DNA of 64,000 bases, from contig NC_066600.1 in assembly GCF_905475345.1 (NCBI RefSeq), forward strand, positions 2,489,001 through 2,553,000, read 5' to 3'. The stretch comes from Vespula vulgaris (lineage: Eukaryota; Arthropoda; Insecta; Hymenoptera; Vespidae). The stretch's first letter is position 1; each line of letters opens with the position of its first letter. The notes below the pieces were generated by a model. The model searched no databases. It had not been told where the DNA came from and saw only the letters and a program-made list of their open reading frames with translations. The position numbers and the translations under genes were made by a program. Of this stretch, positions 13,400 to 26,670 are shown piece after piece.

Positions 13400-13459
<60 letters not shown>

Positions 13460-13930
13460 CTATCTTTCTCTCTCTTTTAGCCGTGACCTCGTCGACTCGG
13501 TCGGGCCGCAAGAACGCTGGTCGATGTCCAGGAAATTCAGAATAAGTTTTTCCAAGCAACGAGAAAATAAGTAGAGAGGAAGAAAAAGGGAGAGAGAGAA
13601 AGAGAGAGGCAAAGAGGAAAAGAAAAAGAGAGAAAGAGAGACAGACGCACAGTGGAACGTGTTCGACAAACAAAAAAAAATAAAAAAAAAAAAAGAAGGC
13701 AAAAAAGAAAAAGAAAGAAAAAATTTTTGTTACCAGGGCAAAATTCACACGAAAATTTTTAGACGCAGAAGAATGTGTATCGGCGTGGATAAAAAATATT
13801 TAACGCTAGAAATTCTTCATCGTGCGTTACGGATGGCAAAAATTGGTCGGCTCTTGACGCGAGTCCCTCCGAACATCACTCTATCCCTCTCACTCTCACT
13901 CTCTTTTTCTCCCTCTCCTTCTCTCTTTCC

Positions 13931-13995
<65 letters not shown>

Positions 13996-14142
13996 ACTTT
14001 GCCCGGCGGCGGGCATCGCACGCTTTGATGAAACCAATTAGCTCGTTTTTAACGACAGCTCGTGCCAGCCCTCCGGTTATGGGTACGCGAGTAAAATGTC
14101 ACCCCTCTAAACCGTTCTCGACCCTCTATCTATCTCTCTCTT

Positions 14143-14173
<31 letters not shown>

Positions 14174-14330
14174 GCATTTCTCTCTCGCTCTATCTATCTA
14201 TCTATCTATCTCTATTTCTCTCACTCGCTCTTTCTATCTATCCATCTATCCGTCTATCCGTCTATCTACGCTGATCCCGAGACTCTCGACACACACACAA
14301 CTACGACGATAACCTTGACTTATAAAAATA
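11411..14330. other. Intergenic with repeated CT/GA, GTC and TATC arrays
   Basis: No gene is supported. It contains a GTC/GCC trinucleotide array (about 11861-11907), GA and CT arrays (about 11963-12014, 12132-12220, 12547-12598, 12736-12790, 13401-13438, 13937-13998) and TATC arrays (about 13441-13460 and 14110-14260). GC-richer unique blocks lie between them (about 11430-11640, 12230-12480, 13200-13390, 14000-14110). An 8-bp perfect hairpin with a 4-nt loop is at 12624-12643. Confidence 0.55.
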
Positions 14331-15449
14331 AGCGGCGCACGTGTACTTAGGTACACTCTTATAGACATGTATAAAGAAGCTCATATGCTCGTCAATTAAC
14401 CGTAACGAACGAATAATAGAGTGGCTCGATAACGACGGCATTGCTCGTAACGCGTTATCGATGAAAGAAGAAAGAAGAGAGAAGACCATCTCGTAAAGCT
14501 TCGTATTTATTCGTTCGCTCGCTTCTCTAACGTTATACTTACGTACGTAACATAGGTACTTTCGATCGATCCTCGCTATATTTAATGACTCCGTTGCCGT
14601 TATCGCGTAAGCTACATATCTAATTAAAGTTCCTCGATTGTGACGCACGAAATGCTGACATCTAAAATAGAATTTGATGGAAAGTCGAAGAGAAAGAAAT
14701 CGACAGATAAACACGGGCATAGAGAGTTTGTTATACCCGTTACATAGACCTGACCAATTTTAGATAGAATCGATTATGTAAAAAAAGTAAAAGAAAACGA
14801 AAAAAAGAAAGGAAAAAGAAAGAAAGAAAGAAAAGAAACTCACGGTATTATTCGACACGGGGTATACGTAAAATTCTCGTAAATGAAAGAAAAAAGATAG
14901 GAATAAAAAAATAAAAGAAAAAGAAGAAGAAGAAGAAGAGGAAAAAACCAGGATGGAGGAGTGAGAGTGAGAGGGAAAATTTGCAATACCTATCGTGCTT
15001 TCCCATCGTACGAAGTAAAGACGAAACGACTCGGTTCTTTTCAGCCTTATATCCATTCGGCCGTTACCCGAAGACTCTTCTCTCTTACCAACATCTGTCC
15101 GTGGCATAGAAGAAGGAGGAAAAGAAGGAGAAGAAGGAAAGAGAAGAAAATCTTAGTACCCAGGCTGCTTCTGATTCCGGGCTGGCTCTGGCCGGGAGAA
15201 AAGGAGAACGAGAAAAGAGGGTTGGTTGGGACGAATAGAGGAAGGAGGGTTGGGTTGGAGCAAGAGAGGGAGGGAGGGGAAATAGGAAAAGAATAGCCGC
15301 GATATACCGTTGGAAAAGGCGCCGGAAGGAAGGGTGGCAGGGTGAGAGGCTGCCACGACGGCGGCAGCTCGAAGGTGCTAGAGGAGGAGAGGGAGAGGGA
15401 GGGTTTAAGTGCTGCCGAGTGTCTACCTCCTTGTGGGATCGAAGCCAGG

Positions 15450-15481
<32 letters not shown>

Positions 15482-15500
15482 CCCTTCTCTCTCTTTCCCC

Positions 15501-15548
<48 letters not shown>

Positions 15549-16874
15549 GCGTCTCTTTCTCGGATCGAAGCGAGGCGGCCCTCACTTCCACCCCTTCTCG
15601 ACCTCCTCACCCGCCTCCTCTCTGAGCTCTTTCTACTGGTAACTCACCAACACATACTTTGAAACGTCTACAGAGATACGGGAAGAACGTTCTGCAGGCA
15701 AGCAGCAGACAGAAACGAAAGTCGTACGTACGCATAGAGGGAACGAGGAGGAAACGTTACTACACCCTCTTTCCCTCTCTACCTCAGACACAGACACAGT
15801 TCTAGGTTGTTCTAGGTACGCTTACACCGATAGAAAGTGAGACGAACGTACAGAGGGAGAAAGAGAGAAAGATATCGTCGTTCGCCATTCCCTCTTTCCT
15901 TCCCTTTCTACTCCCCTCTCGCTGCTTTATCCTCCTCCTCCTCCTCCTCCTCCTGTTCCTCTTCCTCTTCTCGCTTATATATACATATATAGCGCACGGG
16001 GCGTAACCAACCCCTCTGGTATCCGCACACCAAGCCAACGACAGTCGGCATTCGCTATGCCATTGGCCCCAACGACACTCGGAAACCCAATGGAAAGCGC
16101 AAATACCAACCCGGACTTCCGGTTCTACAAACGAATTCGGGAAACTCCTGATCGCGCAGGACTGCCTCCCGTTTCTATCCTTCTCCCTCTCGCTTTCTTC
16201 TTTAAGTGGAACCCGTAACGTTTCACGCTCCCACCAGAACGAATCCATTCGAGGACTACAGTCGTATCCGAATGCTGGAAACTCTCTCATTGGTCAATAG
16301 AAGGACTGCCTCTCCTCCACTCAATGACGAATCCGACGAGTTTCCTCGGGAATTTTTTTTTTCTTTCATGCTTCGTTCTTATCCAACTATTGTACTTTTC
16401 AAACTGAAAGAATTACAACTCCTATCGAAGATAATTCTGTTCAACGATTAATGTCGATGTTATATGGTTTTAAAGAAAAAAAAACATCGAAATCCTTATT
16501 ACGTGTACGAGTAATTATAATGAAAGTAATTTCATTTTTCAAAATATTTATATCGTAGTCCGTAGAAAAATCGTACTGACGTATTTCCCGATCTTACGTT
16601 CAAACGGCGAGATAAAATGTTGGAGGATAAGAAAGATGTAGAAAAAGAATTCCATTCAGATGGTAGAAGAGGGAACGAAAAGAGCTGAAGCTCGAGGTCA
16701 TCGTGCCTTAGATTAGCGGCCGAGCACGATCCTGAAGGAGCACCGTACGAACGATAACCATTAATCCCAAGTTATATCGGGAGTATAAAGCTCGAGGTAA
16801 CGGTCTGCATTCCCCTGGAAATCCATTTCGTAGGGTTTACGCATCTTATGGTCGTCGATCGAAAAGTCGAGAAA

Positions 16875-16900
<26 letters not shown>
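14331..16900. other. Intergenic with CT arrays and CCAAT-bearing island
   Basis: No gene is supported. CT arrays lie at about 15449-15477 and 15501-15543, and a TCC array at about 15930-15957. The block at about 15990-16290 is unique, GC-richer and contains several CCAAT-like motifs on both strands. It also has a TATA-like run (about 15977-15990), so a promoter is possible, but I found no coding exon to pair with it. Confidence 0.5.
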
Positions 16901-16912
<12 letters not shown>

Positions 16913-17183
16913 TCCTTTTGTCAAGGAGTTCGATGACGTAAAGTCGAGGAGTAAGCTCTCTTCTCGAGACTCGATCGTTTGGCGAAAAACAATAGACGAG
17001 GAAGGAAAGATGGCAGAGAGGTGTTGAATGCGATTGCGTTCTCTATCGATCCCAAAACAGAGTCTTCTTAAAGAGATGGAACACTACCTTCGTACGAACG
17101 ATACCAGTCTGTCTTATAGTTAAAGATGGAAACATTTGACGATGAAAACAATTGCTTCTATTAAGTATATATGCTCTCTCTCC

Positions 17184-17225
<42 letters not shown>

Positions 17226-17230
17226 GTCTC
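16877..17230. repeat. GA and CT arrays flanking unique DNA
   Basis: A GA array (about 16877-16912) and a CT array (about 17185-17229) flank a 270-bp unique segment. The change of strand bias between the two arrays means they face each other as an imperfect inverted pair. Confidence 0.85.
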
Positions 17231-20200
17231 TTTCTCTCTGAAGATCAAAGGAGGAATTTGATCTGCAAACAATCGCTAATTTTTATTAGAAAGGTTTGTC
17301 ATGATGGATCTAAATAACGTAAAGAAAAAGTTCGGCATTGGTTTAATCGTTCAAAAAAATGTTCTCATCGTCAATTTTATTTACCAAGAGATTCTACCTT
17401 TAGAAAGTTCTATCGATAAAGTTTTCTATCGTTCTACCCACGCATCATTTTCAAACAAGTTCCTCATAAAGGGTCAAAGTGTAAAAATGCTTCGAGAATA
17501 GCTACCATAGCTTAGAAATAAGATAATCTTCCTAAGAATACACGTAAGCTTCGATCTGAGCCACACGAGTCAAAGGTTGACAGACGTTTATAAAATTAGA
17601 AATTTTCTAAGGATCTGATAAACCTGTCACGAAACTAGTATAAAAAGAAAAAAAATGTTAGATCGTTATTAAGGTATATAACGTATTATGAAAAATATAC
17701 GATGTTGATATAATTATTTATTATAGATAATACAATATATAGCAGAGAATGTTAGAATAATTATTCGATATAACTAGTATCGTTAGATCTTTCGATTATA
17801 TCCCAAGAACGATCTCGAGCGAGGTACGGTCATCTCTTCTACGTTTCATCTTCGCGATGAGAATTCTCGCGGAGAAACGCGAAGGTACGAGATGAGCCGC
17901 GCTATTGGATAATGCCGGAGACCCCGGGCTTCTCTGAGAGAGAACCATCCATTTAAAATGTCTCCCTTAAATCTCCAGCACCACTAGCAACCACTAGCAG
18001 CAGCCACCCACACCACCACCAGCACCACCAGCACCAGCACCAGCACCAGCACCAGCACCAGCAGTAGCAGTAGCAGTAGCAGTAGCAGTAGCAGCAGTAG
18101 CAGCAGCAGCAGTAGTAGCAGCATCTCCACCACCTCCACCGTCGTCGCCACCTCCATCGCGTCTACCGACTTTCAGTAGTCACCCCTCCCAACCCACCCC
18201 CGTTACACAATATGTGTGTATGTGTGTACGTGTGTGTGCCTATACGTATACGTGTGCCACTCTCTACCAACACTAAGAGCAACGCTACCACCGCTTTCTT
18301 CCACCCCTCACTTTTATATCCACCTAAATCCATCCATTTTAAATGACGGATATTTTCTCCTAGCGACTGTATGGATTTTCATATTTTTTCCACGAGCCGA
18401 AAGGCCCTCGCTTATAGAAAGGTCCTCGCAGAGAGGGCAAGAAGAGGATTTCACAGTGTCGGTAACTCCTTAATAAGAAGGAGTCAATACTTTTCCCGTC
18501 AGCCACTCAAACTGAACTTTCTCTTCGGATTCTGCTGCTCGAAGGATCGTTCCTTTGAGAGCTACGGTGATCTCTAATCGATTTTCTCGAATTAAAAAAT
18601 TCGAGAGACCTGTCCCGGCCTCTTCCATCTTCTCTCTTTTGCTTTTGTGAGGAAGAGCTACGCAAAGATAGGGGCAAAACTTTTTGAATGACAATGCAAT
18701 ACGTACAAAAGTCGAGTGTTGAAAGAGGACGAAGAGAAATAGAGAGAAAAAGAGAGAGGAAGTGAGAAAGAGAGAGAGAGAGAGGTCACTTGCGTCAGAG
18801 AGCCAGTTATAACCCGCGAAGATACGGAAGACAAGGAAAGAGGGCAAAAGAGTAGGTAGGTGGTGTGGTGTGGGCGGCAGACGATATGTATTATTGATGC
18901 GCCTCTGTCGCCAGTCGACCTCCTCCTCTCTTCCTCTTCCTTCCCTCTGTACTCTTCTTCCGAGTATCTCCAGCCCTCGCTTCCCTCTCCTCTCTGTCTC
19001 TCTCTCTCTTTTTCTCTCTCTCTCCTCCCTTTTTACCACGAAAAACGAACATACGTATATACATACATAGTTCAACATGCGATACATTTCTTAAGAGATC
19101 TCAATAGTTACTTATCTCTCTATGACTACTGTTCTCTATGAAAAGAATTAGAATATTTTAAGATAGTTCTCAGTCAAAGAGAAAAAAGAAAAAGAAAAAG
19201 TCACAGACAATGATGATCTTCGAAATGTAGAAATAATTCAACCTAAAGTTTTTTGTAAAACTTGGATCATTTTTTTCTCGGATCATTTTCTATTTTTTTT
19301 TTTCTTCTCTTCTTCTTCTTCTATTGAAATTTAAATAAAAATTTATCGTCCGACCCTATATCTATTCGAAACCATAGATAAAAAAAGATGAGATATGAAA
19401 GTTTTCGAATATGGTGCAATAATTACAAGTCTAACGAATTATGCATGGTCGAACGAGTACGGATAAGAACGTCACGTTTCCACCGTCAGGATTCAACGGA
19501 GAACGCTGCCTTCTTTCATTAATCTCGTAGCAATCGAAATTAGCATAATTGACGGAGCGGAGAATAGCACCCTGTTCGACTCCGAAACGCCATCTCGCAT
19601 AATCTCACCATATATCTCACTCAGTGTTTTCCGATAAAGCACGCATCCGCGAAAGGACGATCGACCGATCCTCATTCCTATGCCTGGACCATACAGCTTC
19701 CGAGATATTTGTCAACGACGGTGCTATCTAAGAATCAAAGATAACGTGATCTTTGTGTTTTCTTAGAAATTATCAAAATCCCTTATCGAAGTAATAACTT
19801 AAAATCTTATTAGATCGAAAATAATTTTCTCTGATTAATTATTAAAAAATTATAAATCAAGACATTTGTTAACGTTAATATCAAAAAATGTTTACCAAGA
19901 GTTTCCCCACTTTTTCCATATTTCGTTCCACTTCTGTTTCTCTCTCTCACTCTCTTTTTCTTTCTCTCTTTCTCTTTCCACCCCCGACGACACATCTCCT
20001 TGAGCAAGACGTATCGACGCAGATTTTTTCCACATCAGTCATTTATCAAAGTCCTTCGTATTACGGCACCTCACCGGCACTCAATACATTCGAAAGCTGG
20101 CCACGGATTTAAGTAACAAGACGAGACGAAAGTAGATGAAGGAAGGAAAAAAAAGAAAAAAAAAAGAAAGAAAAGGGAAAGAAAATGTTTATTAATCATT

Positions 20201-20391
20201 TACTATATATATTTACCTCCATTGTAGTATACATATATTATTATTTTTAATCGATAATTATCGATTTTTTTCTATCTATTTATCTTTCTCTCTCGAATCG
20301 ATTTCTCTTCACTTTCACCCCTCTTCCTATATCATCCTTCCCTCATGGTCAACACTTTCCATGCATTTATTTTCCCTCTTCCTCCCTCCCT

Positions 20392-20441
<50 letters not shown>

Positions 20442-22040
20442 CTCTCTCTTTCTCTCTCTATACTCTACAACGTTAGATAGAGATAACTGGTTTTAGATTA
20501 GAAGTTAGACAAATTAGCCTGTCTTTTTTAAATATCACTTCCAAAAAGAAACATGATTTGTTTCACTGTAAAAAAGAAAAAGAAAACGAAAAGAAAAGAA
20601 AAAAAGAAAAGTTACATAACAATTCATCCCCTACTTGTTTATATACGTATGTATATGTGAGATACGAATGTTTGATTAGGAAAGCATCCTCTATATAATA
20701 TACCTGCGTGTATGGAGTGTGCCGACGCATATTCAAATACGCTGCTGTCCGAAAGGCAAATACATGCGAACGAAAGATAAGAACGCTTCAAGGGTTCGAA
20801 TTGCTTGATAGGATTTCACCTCTATTATCATCGATATAATGGAACGTGCTTTACGTGAACGCGTTCCTCTACACACGCTTTCGCATACCTCGATAAATCT
20901 AACGAATAGATCGATCTAATCGATACGAGGAAAGATTAGAAAACGTACTTTAGGTACATGCGTGATGCACTTAATATAAACTATGGATATATATATATAT
21001 ACATCTTATTAATAGTTTTTTTTAACAAGAGAATATGTTTTTCATAATAATAATATAAATTTATGAATTTTCTATTACTTGGACCAATGATCAAATCGTT
21101 TAATTTCTGCTCAAGGCTGTTTTATATAGAACGAATTCGTGAGCGTTCGGTAAAAATCGGATCAAACCGAGAAGGCCCACCAAAGTGGTCACGACCAGTT
21201 TCCCCCTTTCGTCTTTGGGCCTCATATTATCTGAACCTCCTAACTATACACCCGATTCACTTCATCGAAACGCTCGTGGTGTTCCAAGGTGTTCACCACG
21301 GGACACCCTAATCTAGGACAGTCCGTTCTAGCAACGAATCGTGAAATTTCAAGATTAGCTAAGGTAAAGGAATTTGACAACAAATTTACGATAACTATCT
21401 GAGATTAAGAGAGAGTAAAAGAATAAAAGAAAGACAAAAAAAAAGAGAAAGGAGAGAGAGATCGTAGTCTAAAACATGATATCTCTTTGACTCGTTCAGA
21501 TATCAAATTAGGCTAACGAAATAGAAGGGCCAATTAAAATGACCGACAAGAGGACATCTCTCAACATGAGGGGTGCTATCGCTCGTCAAAAAAGGTCGAT
21601 GGAAGGTCAAAAAAGGTCGACCGATCGTAGATAAAAGACAAAAGCGACAGAAAATCGTCGTGATATCTCAGATGTTACGACTCGAGAAGTATTTCGGGTC
21701 AACCCGGTGGATCGTTCGAACCAAGAGTCGAGTTTTCAGGCTCGGTCATTGAACTTCCGAGGTCTGCATGGTCCCATGGGCCTTCTTCCCCCTTTCTCCT
21801 CCCTCTTCAACTTCTTCTCTCGTCGAGATATAACCTAAGTGAGAGAAAAGAATTCGGATATTGAGGTAGGTACGAATAGGAGTAGGGGAGAGTGTGGTTT
21901 AAGGAAAAAAGAAGTAAGAGAGTAGGAAAAAAATGAAATGAAACGGGTAAGACGAGAAGAGGAAAGGAAGAAGAGGAAAGAAAGAAAGAAGAGGACAGAG
22001 ATAGAGCAAGAAAGTTGCTCTCTTGTGTAGGGGAGTCACC
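17231..22040. other. Intergenic upstream of JHAMT
   Basis: No gene is supported. It holds a hexameric CAGCAC then AGCAGT array (about 18010-18120), CT tracts (about 18991-19025, 19940-19980, 20379-20458), AT-rich DNA and a GC-richer block (about 21120-21310) with a 7-bp hairpin (CGTGGTG / CACCACG). Two copies of GGTCAAAAAAGGTCGA lie close together at about 21586-21621. The part nearest 22,040 probably includes JHAMT promoter DNA. Confidence 0.5.
18010..18120. repeat. CAGCAC hexamer and AGCAGT array
   Basis: Repeated CAGCAC units pass into AGCAGT/AGCAGC units. One + strand frame reads Thr-Ser then poly-Ser, but it has a stop just upstream and no start codon, so it is not called as coding. Confidence 0.9.
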
Positions 22041-22043
22041 GAA

Positions 22044-22075
22044 TATAAATACGAAACTCGGGTCGAAAAGTCAGT
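22044..22075 (+). promoter_or_regulatory. JHAMT core promoter: TATA box plus initiator
   Basis: A TATAAAT box (22044-22050) is followed by an arthropod-type initiator TCAGT (22071-22075). If the initiator A at 22073 is +1, the TATA box starts at -29, the standard spacing. Transcription from here would give a 5' leader of about 195 nt ahead of the JHAMT start codon. The leader contains an upstream ATG (22095). The motifs are seen directly; use as a promoter is inferred. Confidence 0.6.
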
Positions 22076-22094
22076 AGTCAGGAGGTTCGCGGGC

Positions 22095-22190
22095 ATGGTA
22101 TTGAAGTCATACATCAGTTTCCTTTATATGTATATATATATATATATACACATATATATGTATGTACGTGCATACGTGCACAAATCGTAA
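22095..22190 (+). other. Upstream ORF in the predicted JHAMT leader
   Basis: The first ATG after the predicted start site opens a 31-codon frame ending TAA at 22188-22190, before the JHAMT ATG at 22268. Much of it runs through a TA array and encodes Tyr/Ile, so the peptide itself is unlikely to matter. It could reduce initiation at the main start if the leader is unspliced. Confidence 0.35.
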
Positions 22191-22267
22191 ACGCGCTTCT
22201 ATACCGCATAATTTTCTTCATTTTTCATTTGGAAAAAGTGTTCGGAGCGACGAGTTTCGCGTTAAAG

Positions 22268-23852
22268 ATGGAGAAGGTCGACGAGTATTTGAATGCAAGC
22301 AAATTACAATATCACGATACCTCTGAAATCATAGAGGAATTTGACAAAGAATTAGGAGAGATGCATGGACGATGCATCGATCTTGGTTGCGGTCCAGGAC
22401 AAGTTACAGTCGAACTGATCTTACCAAGATTGCCACGGGATTCCGTGATAATCGGTAAGACCGAACTTTAATTTAATTTAACGATATTAGACATTTATCG
22501 CGGCGTTTTAAATAAAGGAAAAATTAATTTTTCTCTCTTTTTGTCTCTCTCTTTCTTTCTTTCTTTTTCCTCACGTTTTTATCATCCTACGTATTCACAG
22601 GAGCGGATATATCAAACGCCATGTTGGAACACGCAACAAACAATTATCGCGATAATCCACGGCTATCTTTTCTTCATCTGGACATCGAAACTTCAAATTT
22701 ACCCCAGGAACAAATAGCACGATACGACAATGCTGTCTCCATGTATTGTCTTCATTGGTGTCACAATACGCGGTATTCTCTTATCTTCCTTCATATTCTC
22801 TTCTCTTTTCTTTTCTTTTCTTTTCTTCTCTCCTCTTCTCTTTTCATTTCATCTCGATTAAGATCTAAAACTGAAGGTGGACGATAGAAAAGTCGTCGAA
22901 AAAGACTATCGATATCAAATCTTTCATTCACGTGCTTAGGCTGGCCTTCGAGAATATCTTCAAATTACTTCGGCCTGGTGGCAAAGCATTGATTATGTTC
23001 CTCGCATACAACGATGGCTTCGATGCCTACGTCAGAATACACGAGAATCCACGTTATCAACCGTACATGCAGGTATCGTATCGATCTTTATTTCAAAGTT
23101 CGAATTTTTCTTCGTAATTATATTTCCTAAGTCTGAAACCGCATAAATATCGATTCTAAAACTATGACCGAATATCCCTGACCTGTACGATTACAAATTT
23201 TAATAATAAATCACTAAACTATAACGAACTAATCTATCCTCTCTCTCCTTCATCCCACACCTCATCCTTTTCTAATATCCAATCTATTAAATTCAGCTTC
23301 AAACGAATAAATCGAATAAGTGAGTTATATTTCCTCTATTCTATAATTTATCTTTATCTTCTTAAGAACGTTGATATATCATATGAAAATACATACATAT
23401 TTCAGGATGCTCATAAATTCGTCCCATACTTTCATCGTAGCAACGATTCGAGAGGCGCTCTTAGATCCATCCTCGAGGATATCGGATTCAATGTTCTCCA
23501 CTGCAGCAAAAGGGAAAAGAGCTTCGTCTATCAGAACATTCAAAGTTTAAAAAGTAAATAAATGTATCATACGAAATGCGAATAAGTTTCGTATATCATG
23601 CTCGAATTAATCTCGATAAATGTTTTCGCCATTACAGAACACGCGCTAGCTGTGAATCCCTTCATATCGAGAATACCAGAGGGTGATTTAAAAGAAGAAT
23701 TTGAAGACATTCTGATCCGAGAAATTATCAGCCGAAAAATTCTATTTCCGAATAAAGCTGACAAATGTCAGAAAGAGTATAGCGTGTTAGATAGATATCA
23801 TATTTTGGTGACGTATATGCAGAAACCTTATACTACGATAACTACGGAATAA
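22268..23852 (+). CDS. jhamt: Juvenile hormone acid O-methyltransferase (JHAMT)
   Basis: This enzyme uses S-adenosylmethionine to methylate juvenile hormone acid or farnesoic acid, the late step of juvenile hormone synthesis in the corpora allata (family knowledge). Five exons join in phase: 22268-22454, 22601-22772, 22940-23072, 23406-23553 and 23638-23852. They give 284 residues, normal for the family. Residues 36-45 (CIDLGCGPGQ) form the SAM-binding motif I of class I methyltransferases. ADISNAM follows at the start of exon 2, and RPGGKALI (exon 3) is the motif III region. The ATG at 22268 is the first in frame; the codon series upstream opens only with TTG. The 3' part (DAHKFVPYFHRS, RYHILVTYMQKP) matches the insect JHAMT-like layout. 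Intron 2 carries a TTTTC array. A TATA/initiator promoter lies 195 bp upstream. Insects often have several JHAMT-like paralogs, so true substrate preference is unproven. Confidence 0.92.
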
Positions 23853-24107
23853 ATAATAAAAGTATCTAATGTCGTTCGATAAAAGAAAATGGAAAGAAAA
23901 GAAGAAAAAAGAAAATGGAAAAAAAAAGATTAAATAATAAAAACGAAGTTACAAATATCAACGAGTTATATCGTAAGGCCTTTTAATTAAAACCAGAGAT
24001 AGAAATTGAAATGATAAAAGGAAAGAGACGAAAAGAAAAGATGAAAAAAATTAATGAAGCAAAAAAAAAAAAAGAAAAAGAAAAAGAACGATTCAATGTC
24101 CTACGAC

Positions 24108-24113
24108 AATAAA
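24108..24113 (+). promoter_or_regulatory. Poly(A) signal AATAAA for JHAMT
   Basis: An AATAAA lies about 255 bp after the JHAMT stop and is followed within 30 bp by a T/G-rich stretch, the expected downstream element. Another AATAAA overlaps the stop codon itself (23849-23854) and is too close to be the main site. Confidence 0.55.
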
Positions 24114-25015
24114 GTTTATTGTATACTGTGCCTTTAATTTTACAATACAATACAGCCATTTATAGAATATCGTTATAACTCTTGGATCATCGTGTGGTTT
24201 TTTATTCACCAAAGCAGGTAACAACATTTTCTCTAAATTCCGTTCTTCTTTTTTTGTCTAGAAAATACATCCAGTTTGACGGCTTATTTTATGGTTTATT
24301 AATAGCAATTTTATATATATATATATACATATATATTTATACATATATATGCATATAATATATAAGTGTGTGTGTATTGTGTGCGTATATATTATATATC
24401 GATACGCAGACTATTGTTCAGATTTTAACATGCACAGAAAAGTTTTTTATTATAATTTTGTAAACAAATCTTCATTTAATATCATTTCTTCCTTCAAGCA
24501 TGTTTCAATCCGAATATAACAATCGTTTTAATTTACAACGCTTCATCTCAGAATCTCTTCTTATTTTTTACTCGACGTATACACACGCACATATATATTC
24601 GTGTATTAGAAATATATACATATATATATATACATATATATATACATATATATATATGTATATATATTGTATATTATATGTTAATTGCGAGTCGCGACAA
24701 TTAGATAATTTTCATAAAACGAGATTAAGAAGGAAGACTTAAAAGGAATCCTTAACGCGTTGGAAGCATTACGAACGATCGCGCATGCGAAAGTATTTTA
24801 TCAATATACATAGATTTTCTTTTTCTGAAACACAATAATAGAGACAAGTTGTAAATTAAATATACACATATTATCAATAATGATTATTAATATACTCATT
24901 TCTTATCAACATCTGTATTCTATAAATTTGTGTGTCAGTTGCGAAATAGGAAACATCGATTTTACACAACACAAATCTTTCATATATAACTTCGACCTAC
25001 GATTCTTAATTAATA

Positions 25016-25016
<1 letters not shown>

Positions 25017-25067
<51 letters not shown>

Positions 25068-25078
25068 CAAGTAAGTGT
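25017..25078. repeat. AAGT tetranucleotide array
   Basis: About 15 tandem AAGT units, with one A-to-C variant near the end. Confidence 0.95.
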
Positions 25079-26525
25079 ATAAGTAATAATTCATTAATAA
25101 TGTTGCAGACGGGATACATTGACTCGATTATTGACTCGATAATTGTAAAATCTTATCGGTCATTCGAAATTATCTATATCTTTATCACTTGAAATTCATT
25201 TTTGTTATTTCCAGTTAGTTTACAATAGCGCACTTCAGATTAGAATAAAAGAGTTGCGATTGATTCGGAATCATTCGTTCGAAATATAGGAGATCCTTTC
25301 AGGATTAGACGAGTATTGCTCGTAAAAAGATCCTAAACTGACGATTCACCTAATCTTATGTGCCTTAACTTTTAATTACTTATATGCGATAGATATAATA
25401 GGTACGTACATCTTTTAATTACACTCTACGACGTTACAATTAATGAAGCGATATATATATAAGTATATATACTATATATACGTATATCGAGTGCGTTACT
25501 TAACTCGTATATTCTTAATCGTAGAAAGAACATCGAACATTGAAAACGTTTAATTTCTTAATTATTTAAACATTAGTTTTTTTGTTTGTTTGTTGGTTTG
25601 TTTTTTTTTTTCTTTTTTTTTTTATGAGGATAAGAGGGAACAAATGTTTGGACTACCGAATGATGAAGGATGATCGAGGGCAAGGCACAAGTGAATGAGA
25701 GGAGAAATTATTTTTGAATGAAAACTAATCTCTTTGTTGTTTTAATAATCCTAATGCTGAATTGATTTTCATTTTCTTTGTTTATCTCTTTAAATACCAT
25801 TGACTTTCGCTTGGGCACCTACTGTACACCAGTAGTGAACAATTATTCGATTAACGATTAAATTTTTCACTTCTGTTTCATAATTGTAACGTAGAACAAA
25901 ACGATTCAATGATTATTAATATATACCGAGTAATTTATTAATATATTTTATAATTATCGAGTCACACTCGACACAATTGAATCGACACTAACCCATTGAC
26001 GAACTAGCTCGAAATAAAATTACAGATAATATTATATACGATATGAAGAAATTTTCTTGTATAATTTAAAAATCTATATGACGTTACATATCTTATCAGT
26101 AGAAAAAGAGAAAAAGAAAAAGAAATAATAATACAGAGATCGGTATTATAATGTTTTTCGAGCTCGTAAAAGTTAACGATTGGAATGTGAAAAGAAAAAT
26201 GGAAGATCAATTAAGCGAGGAAAATATCTATAAAAAATAGCATGCATATAGAGATATGACTTAAGGAAAGAGGATACGATCGGAAAATAATAAACAAAAA
26301 ATAAAAAAAGAAGAACAAAGCGTGAACACAACAAAAATCATTATTATCGACATAATCACATGTACAAAATCGGGAGAGAAAAAGAAAAAAAAAATTAAAA
26401 TGAAATGCATAGAAGAAATATGCGAGATGAGTATTGGACTCCTATATTATAAAATTCATATTAAATGTATCTGTTAATTGTGTATCACATAAAACCATCG
26501 ATAGAAATATGAGGAAATAAATAAT

Positions 26526-26670
26526 TATGATAATAATAGTAATAGTAATAGTAATAGTGATAGTAATAATAATAGTAATAGTAATAGTGATAGTAATAAT
26601 AATAGTAGTAGTAATAGTAATAGTAATAGTAATAGTAATAGTAATAGTAATAGTAATAGTAATAGTAATA
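26526..26670. repeat. TAATAG hexanucleotide array
   Basis: About 145 bp of TAATAG and TAATAA/TGATAG variants. The variants recur in blocks (TAGTGATAGTAATAAT appears twice), which suggests duplication of larger units inside the array. Confidence 0.93.

Noticed and set aside
13659..14312. 217-codon + strand frame
   Set aside because: Mostly Ser-Leu from CT arrays and Ser-Ile-Tyr-Leu from TATC arrays.
20785..20810. tRNA B-box-like GGTTCGAATT
   Set aside because: No matching A box, acceptor stem or cloverleaf could be drawn around it.
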